A stretch of DNA of 64,000 nucleotides from Pseudoalteromonas sp. XI10 (GTDB taxonomy: Bacteria; Pseudomonadota; Gammaproteobacteria; Enterobacterales; Alteromonadaceae): the NCBI RefSeq assembly GCF_001469895.1, contig NZ_LOPY01000061.1, forward strand, positions 62,001 to 126,000. The letters are read 5' to 3'. Within the stretch, counting starts at the first letter, position 1. Each line of letters opens with the position of its first letter. The notes below the pieces were generated by a model that was not told where the DNA came from, made no database searches, and was given only the letters and a program-made list of their open reading frames with translations. This document shows positions 59,914 to 64,000 of this stretch, piece by piece. The position numbers and the translations under genes are program-made.

Positions 59914-62880
59914 CTAGTGTTGAGCATGCTGTTCTGTTACATGACATTTAATTGCTTGTGATATTAGCTGCACACATTGCTGCTCAAGCTCGTTTGCAGA
60001 CTGTGGGTCAAAGCCAATCGCAAGTGTGTAGTTTGCATTTGCTTTATCGTAAATATAAAAAGCGTTCTGTAACCCTTGCTGTAACAAACGCTGTTTCACC
60101 AATGAGTAATACACTTTTAATATTTTCAGTGAATTAAACTTGCCAATACTCGCTATATATCCTTGGCGCTTTTCGAGTGGCCGCAAAGTAATATCAACCC
60201 CCACCAGCACATCACCTTTAGGCGATAATTTTATTTTGTGTGTTTGAGCACTGGTCAGTGATTTTTGCTCTTGGTATTGCTTATCAACTACCGCTTTATA
60301 CTTACCGGGTTTAATATCAGTAAACAAGTAATAGCCATCATAAGCCGCTTGCGTAGTAGCTACATCATTACCTTGTTCATCCACTAAAGTAATTTGGGCA
60401 TAAGGTTGAACATTAGAGCCTTGCTCTGTTTGCTGATAGACAGTACCTTCTATTTCGCTGGCATTATTTACTGGGTAATCCATGTACTCAACAAAACCTG
60501 CTCGTGGTGTTATGGAGAAACCATCGTGGGCGGGGATCATAAAAGGGTCAGCGAAACTATCACGATCTAGCACTATATCTGTTGTGCGATTAGCTGGCAT
60601 AGCTGAAAGAATCGCAATACCTTGTTCATCGGTAATAGCTTGGCGATAATTTTGTAAGCCTTTTACTTTAACACCCGCCAAGCCCTTTTCATTGTAGTCT
60701 TTAAGGCCATTATCATTTTCATCTAAAAACACATTAACCATCAAACTACCAGTATTGGTCAATGTTCGATTACTCATAAATGGCTGATTATATTGACTAT
60801 CAAAGCCAAAACTAAATCGACTATTTAAGCGAATCTGCCATTGATCGTTGCTGTCGTAATTAACATTACTGCTTAAGTTAATCCTGTCATTTTGCCACGT
60901 TAATCCTAATTCGGCAGACTGAACATCGTAATCTAGAGAATCCCTTAAAGTTAGTTCTGCTTGTAAGCTTGGGCCTAAACTTCTACTAAACTCAGCTTCA
61001 TAACTTACTATTTCACTAACCGGAGAGAGTCGATAATTAACCCCGAATCGACTATACACTCTACCTAGGCGTGTTTGTAAACGCGTCGTACCATCAACAC
61101 TTTCTTGCCCAACACTTAAGTCTTGCCACTGCAATAAATTATTTATAGAGACGTTTGCATAGTTGTAATTTAAACGGTTATAAATTTGCTTTAAATCACC
61201 ACTTTGTGCGTGTTGAATCAGAAAGTTATTCTGATAATTGAGCCGGCCAAAATCATTTTTCATCAGCTCACCAGACATATCAAACTGATAGCTTTTCAGC
61301 GTTATATCTTGACCATTCTGGTTATCAGTACGGTTCGTTGCGCTGAATAGCAAAGACTGATCAGCCAATTTAGTTCTTGTTGTTAATTCAAATTCTCTTT
61401 GTTGTTGATTGTTTTCTTCATATTCCAGATTAACCAAAAACCTGTCTAACAAGCTAAGGTTCGTTCCAAGAGCAACATGATATAGCTCATCTTGCTCTCG
61501 TTTTTGCGCCATGAAGCCTGAATACATGGCAATGTTATCACTCACACCATATTGGTACCGCCATGCAGCAACCCAACCCTTATTGGCGTTGTAGTTACTG
61601 CTACCCAGTAACTGCTCCCCTTGCTCTGAAACAGATAGCTCATAAACAGCTTCCCCTTGCTCAAGCTGCGTGCCATCAATGTAGTAATATTCAGTTTTTC
61701 GCTCTACTTGTCCTTGTGGGCCATAAAAGATCAACTCAAAGCTGTTTTCACCAAACAGTAAATCAATATCAGCAAAAACATAGCGACCATCAGTCAAGCT
61801 CAGCTGCTGATCAATTAAAATGCCATTACGATATAATTCAACATCCCAACCTGGCTGTACTGCACCAGTTAGATTCACCCGATTATTATCAATAGCTTGC
61901 CCTAGTTGATAATTCGAAATTTTAACCCCGCGACCGTATTGGTTGTTATAACGGCTGCCAACTTGCGTAGCTGTGACATCACCTACTTCAATAAGACTTG
62001 CAGCAAGTGGACCTAACAATTGATTATTCACATCTTGCTTGGAGAAAGTTAGCCTTGAGTTATTCAATAAATCACTTTCACGACCCGATAAAAAGTATTC
62101 CATCGTTAAATATGCAAAATCTTGCGAGCCAAGTAATGAGTAACTAGCCTGACTGCCATCATTATCTTGGGTGTAATTCAATTGTAAGTCAGCCACAGGG
62201 ACAGATAAGGCCTGATATGGGCTTGGTTTCCAAGGTAAGGTTGCTTGTTTTTGAGTACTATAGCTTTGCAGTTGTTTTTTATGACGCTGCGCTTGGGCGA
62301 CAACCGGATAAACAGACTCAGTTTCAATATGTAGCTCTAAGCTTGCGTAGTCAGAGCGGTGCTTAAATTCTAAAGCCTCTGCAAGTACTGCTGCCTCAAT
62401 ATAAATATCATCGTCAACACTAATTTGTTGCTCAGTAAGCTGCCACTTTTTGTTATCTGTAATCAGCTCTTTTTGAGCTGTTAATTGAAAGGTTTTATTA
62501 GTGTTGATGAACCAACCTTCTGCCCTCTCGGCTGATAAATCGACATTGATTGCTAATTGTAAGATATCAACTAGCCCTGAAAGCCCCAGCAATATGTCTT
62601 GATCAGACTTAAGGGCAAAAACCTCACCTAAATAATTTTCATTTAAATAAATTGAAAATAGCAAAAACTCCCCAGTCGCAATTCGCTGCTGGGTGTCTAA
62701 GGTGTCTGCAGAATGGTTGACAGCAGGTGTATGCTTTGATTGTGGAGCATGAAGCTGTTCGCCATTTAGCTTAGCCTTTATGGCATTGAGTCTAGCTAGT
62801 ACATCCTCTGTACTCACAGTCGAATTAGCAAAGCTGATAGGACTTAATAGCATAAGCCCTAACGCAAATAAGCGATTCAT
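59914..62880 (-). CDS. Usher-type outer-membrane protein with extra C-terminal domains
   Basis: 988-aa protein in several parts. Signal peptide (ALGLMLLSPISFANS), then an N-terminal periplasmic domain (about 25-215). A beta-barrel with the usher plug follows (GWDVELYRNGILIDQQLSLT, DGRYVFADIDLLFGENSFEL). A C-terminal SdrD-B-like calcium-loop repeat comes next (FLDENDNGLKDYNEKGLAGV), then a carboxypeptidase-regulatory-like domain (DGYYLFTDIKPGKYKAVV). The last ~75 residues are SPOR-like (YIASIGKFNSLKILKVYYSL). Classical ushers end in two short CTD domains, not in this set. It is coupled to the chaperone 19 bp upstream. It probably secretes and assembles the subunit encoded at the right edge. 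Confidence 0.83.
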   Translation of the reverse strand: MNRLFALGLMLLSPISFANSTVSTEDVLARLNAIKAKLNGEQLHAPQSKHTPAVNHSADTLDTQQRIATGEFLLFSIYLNENYLGEVFALKSDQDILLGLSGLVDILQLAINVDLSAERAEGWFINTNKTFQLTAQKELITDNKKWQLTEQQISVDDDIYIEAAVLAEALEFKHRSDYASLELHIETESVYPVVAQAQRHKKQLQSYSTQKQATLPWKPSPYQALSVPVADLQLNYTQDNDGSQASYSLLGSQDFAYLTMEYFLSGRESDLLNNSRLTFSKQDVNNQLLGPLAASLIEVGDVTATQVGSRYNNQYGRGVKISNYQLGQAIDNNRVNLTGAVQPGWDVELYRNGILIDQQLSLTDGRYVFADIDLLFGENSFELIFYGPQGQVERKTEYYYIDGTQLEQGEAVYELSVSEQGEQLLGSSNYNANKGWVAAWRYQYGVSDNIAMYSGFMAQKREQDELYHVALGTNLSLLDRFLVNLEYEENNQQQREFELTTRTKLADQSLLFSATNRTDNQNGQDITLKSYQFDMSGELMKNDFGRLNYQNNFLIQHAQSGDLKQIYNRLNYNYANVSINNLLQWQDLSVGQESVDGTTRLQTRLGRVYSRFGVNYRLSPVSEIVSYEAEFSRSLGPSLQAELTLRDSLDYDVQSAELGLTWQNDRINLSSNVNYDSNDQWQIRLNSRFSFGFDSQYNQPFMSNRTLTNTGSLMVNVFLDENDNGLKDYNEKGLAGVKVKGLQNYRQAITDEQGIAILSAMPANRTTDIVLDRDSFADPFMIPAHDGFSITPRAGFVEYMDYPVNNASEIEGTVYQQTEQGSNVQPYAQITLVDEQGNDVATTQAAYDGYYLFTDIKPGKYKAVVDKQYQEQKSLTSAQTHKIKLSPKGDVLVGVDITLRPLEKRQGYIASIGKFNSLKILKVYYSLVKQRLLQQGLQNAFYIYDKANANYTLAIGFDPQSANELEQQCVQLISQAIKCHVTEQHAQH

Positions 62881-62899
62881 AAATTTTTCGCATTAATCC

Positions 62900-63691
62900 C
62901 TAATGTCGAATAGCAAATGAATATGAGTCAAAAACTATACCTTCATACTCATCAGCACCTTCATATTTAATCTCAATAGGCCCTTTCTTCGGTAGTTTTT
63001 TATCGGTAAATAGAGCTAGGTAAGCTGTTGTTTCATTGACTTCAGGGTACAAACTCAAGTTACCAATTTCAGCGATTTTCTCTTGTTTACCCGCTGTATT
63101 AGTTGCATACGCACTGAGCCTCCCATAACTACTAAAGCCTTGGCTTTCGGTTAACTTAACTGCAAGACTAAGTTTTTTATTAATAGAGTCTTCAACCAGC
63201 TTAACGTCCCTAATTTTAACATTTGGTTGTTCGCCTTGCTCACGATATACAACTGGAATACTAAAACTCATTATCATGTTCACTTTAATACCTGGTTTAG
63301 TGCTTTTCACTTCATTGGGTAATGCTTGAAACAATAAGTGAGAACGATACTCCCCTTTAGTCAAATTCTTAGGCTTTCTAATCGCTATTTTAACCGTTTG
63401 CCTTTCGCCCGGTGCTAAGCGAATTTGCTTTGGGGATAAACGCGTCATTGGTGAAAGGCTGCTTGCTACAGGCTCACTCAATGTTTGGTAACCACCTGCG
63501 GGGAGCGCTAATTTTTCGCTCCATACCACGCGATATGTTCTATATTCATCTGAGCTATTAATGACGGTGACTTTTGCGCTACGTTGGCGCTCATCAAATG
63601 AAACTCGAGTTGGTGAAATAAGTAAATTTGCCGTTGCGTATTGACTGAATAAAACAAAAAAGAGTCCACATAAAAGACGTTTTGCGAACAT
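62900..63691 (-). CDS. PapD-like periplasmic pilus chaperone
   Basis: 263-aa immunoglobulin-fold chaperone. Signal LLCGLFFVLFSQYATA, then LLISPTRVSFDERQRSAKVTV and the family motif IRLAPGERQTVKIAIRKP, followed by GEYRSHLLFQALP. The C-terminal domain is longer than in PapD (~215 aa mature), as in the CU subgroup near YehC/CsuC-type chaperones. It delivers subunits to the usher by donor-strand complementation. Between the subunit gene (8 bp upstream) and the usher. Confidence 0.87.
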   Translation of the reverse strand: MFAKRLLCGLFFVLFSQYATANLLISPTRVSFDERQRSAKVTVINSSDEYRTYRVVWSEKLALPAGGYQTLSEPVASSLSPMTRLSPKQIRLAPGERQTVKIAIRKPKNLTKGEYRSHLLFQALPNEVKSTKPGIKVNMIMSFSIPVVYREQGEQPNVKIRDVKLVEDSINKKLSLAVKLTESQGFSSYGRLSAYATNTAGKQEKIAEIGNLSLYPEVNETTAYLALFTDKKLPKKGPIEIKYEGADEYEGIVFDSYSFAIRH

Positions 63692-63699
63692 ATCTATCC

Positions 63700-64000
63700 T
63701 TAGTAATCGACCGATATTTCTAAATAAGTTGAAGAAGAGTAATGACCATCTGCGTATGCTTTAGCGCTACGATCTGTTGTTAAAATACCGCCAATAAATA
63801 CTTTTGCCTCACCAAACTCATTGGTGATCACATATTTAGGAAAACCATTAAGGCGCACAGAAAACTCAGCACTCGTGTTGCCGTCTACATCATGTATTAA
63901 GTCAACTGGAGCAACTAGATTCATAGTTAGTTGGGTTCTGGCAGGAAAGTCAGTAAGTAATAATTCTGCTGGGTGGCCATTTTCAAGTACATAAACTGAG
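63700..64000 (-). CDS. Pilin-like subunit, DUF4402 type (5' end beyond right edge)
   Basis: C-terminal 99 codons visible; the frame is open to base 64000 with no start, so an ATG at 63924 is internal. Beta-rich, with VLENGHPAELLLTDFPARTQ and the terminal GHYSSSTYLEISVDY, which resembles the G-x-Y-x-x-x-x-x-x-V-x-Y end of DUF4402 pilin-like subunits that donates the strand for polymerisation. It is first visible in the chaperone-usher operon. The DUF4402 assignment needs the N-terminal part. Confidence 0.65.
   Translation of the reverse strand, partial: SVYVLENGHPAELLLTDFPARTQLTMNLVAPVDLIHDVDGNTSAEFSVRLNGFPKYVITNEFGEAKVFIGGILTTDRSAKAYADGHYSSSTYLEISVDY

Noticed and set aside
63700..63924. 74-aa complete small protein starting at ATG 63924
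   Set aside because: The frame is open to the window edge without a stop; it is the C-terminus of a larger pilin-like subunit.

Overview
The window is part of the polar-flagellum region of a marine gammaproteobacterium. Gene content and order (flrA/flrBC, tandem flagellins with flaG-fliD-fliS, flgB-L, cheVR, flgAMN, flgP/flgT, nhaD) fit Alteromonadales, most likely Pseudoalteromonas. This is inferred from content and protein character, not from a search.

Layout. 1-4700: flagellar regulators FlrC (cut by the left edge), FlrB and FlrA, with DNA glycosylase tag between them. 4.8-20 kb: a short divergent flagellin, then a nonulosonic (pseudaminic-type) acid locus. pseB-pseC-aldo/keto reductase run on the + strand behind a sigma54-type promoter. 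A tight nine-gene operon on the - strand (class III aminotransferase, SpsF-type cytidylyltransferase, pseI, FAD oxidoreductase, pseG-like, two methyltransferases, DegT-type aminotransferase, WbqC-like) sits behind a sigma28-like -10 element and converges on the first operon with a 4-bp overlap. A PseH-like GNAT and the flagellin glycosyltransferase Maf are appended to flaG-fliD-fliS-fliT. Together these make a nonulosonic sugar and attach it to the flagellins. 22.6-26.1 kb: three full-length flagellins. 26.4-37.4 kb: rod, hook, ring and junction genes flgL to flgB, cut by terminators and sigma54-type promoters into flgBCDE, flgFGHI and flgJKL. 37.5-42.8 kb: cheR, cheV, flgA, flgM, flgN, flgP and flgT. 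42.8-47.5 kb: oxyR diverging from a peroxiredoxin-glutaredoxin fusion gene, nhaD, and a zinc-type alcohol dehydrogenase.

47.5-57.1 kb is an integrated element bounded by a 45-bp direct repeat that matches the 3' part of a tRNA-Arg(CCT) gene. It carries a tyrosine integrase, a PIN-domain protein, a two-TM protein, two unrecognised proteins, an AlpA-like regulator, a phage gpA-type HUH replication endonuclease, and a two-gene ATPase plus DUF4435/TOPRIM module that looks like the PARIS anti-phage system. No capsid or tail genes are present, so it is best read as a satellite-like or defence island.

57.1-64 kb, past the tRNA and a 7-bp tandem repeat in its leader, is a - strand operon: a pilin-like subunit (cut by the right edge), a PapD-like chaperone, a large usher with extra C-terminal domains ending in a SPOR-like region, a SPOR lipoprotein, and three tandem FlgO-family lipoproteins. 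A chaperone-usher pathway joined to flagellar-ring-type lipoproteins and SPOR domains is the strongest candidate here for an undescribed system.

All promoter, operator and hairpin calls were made by eye; no alignment or database search was run.
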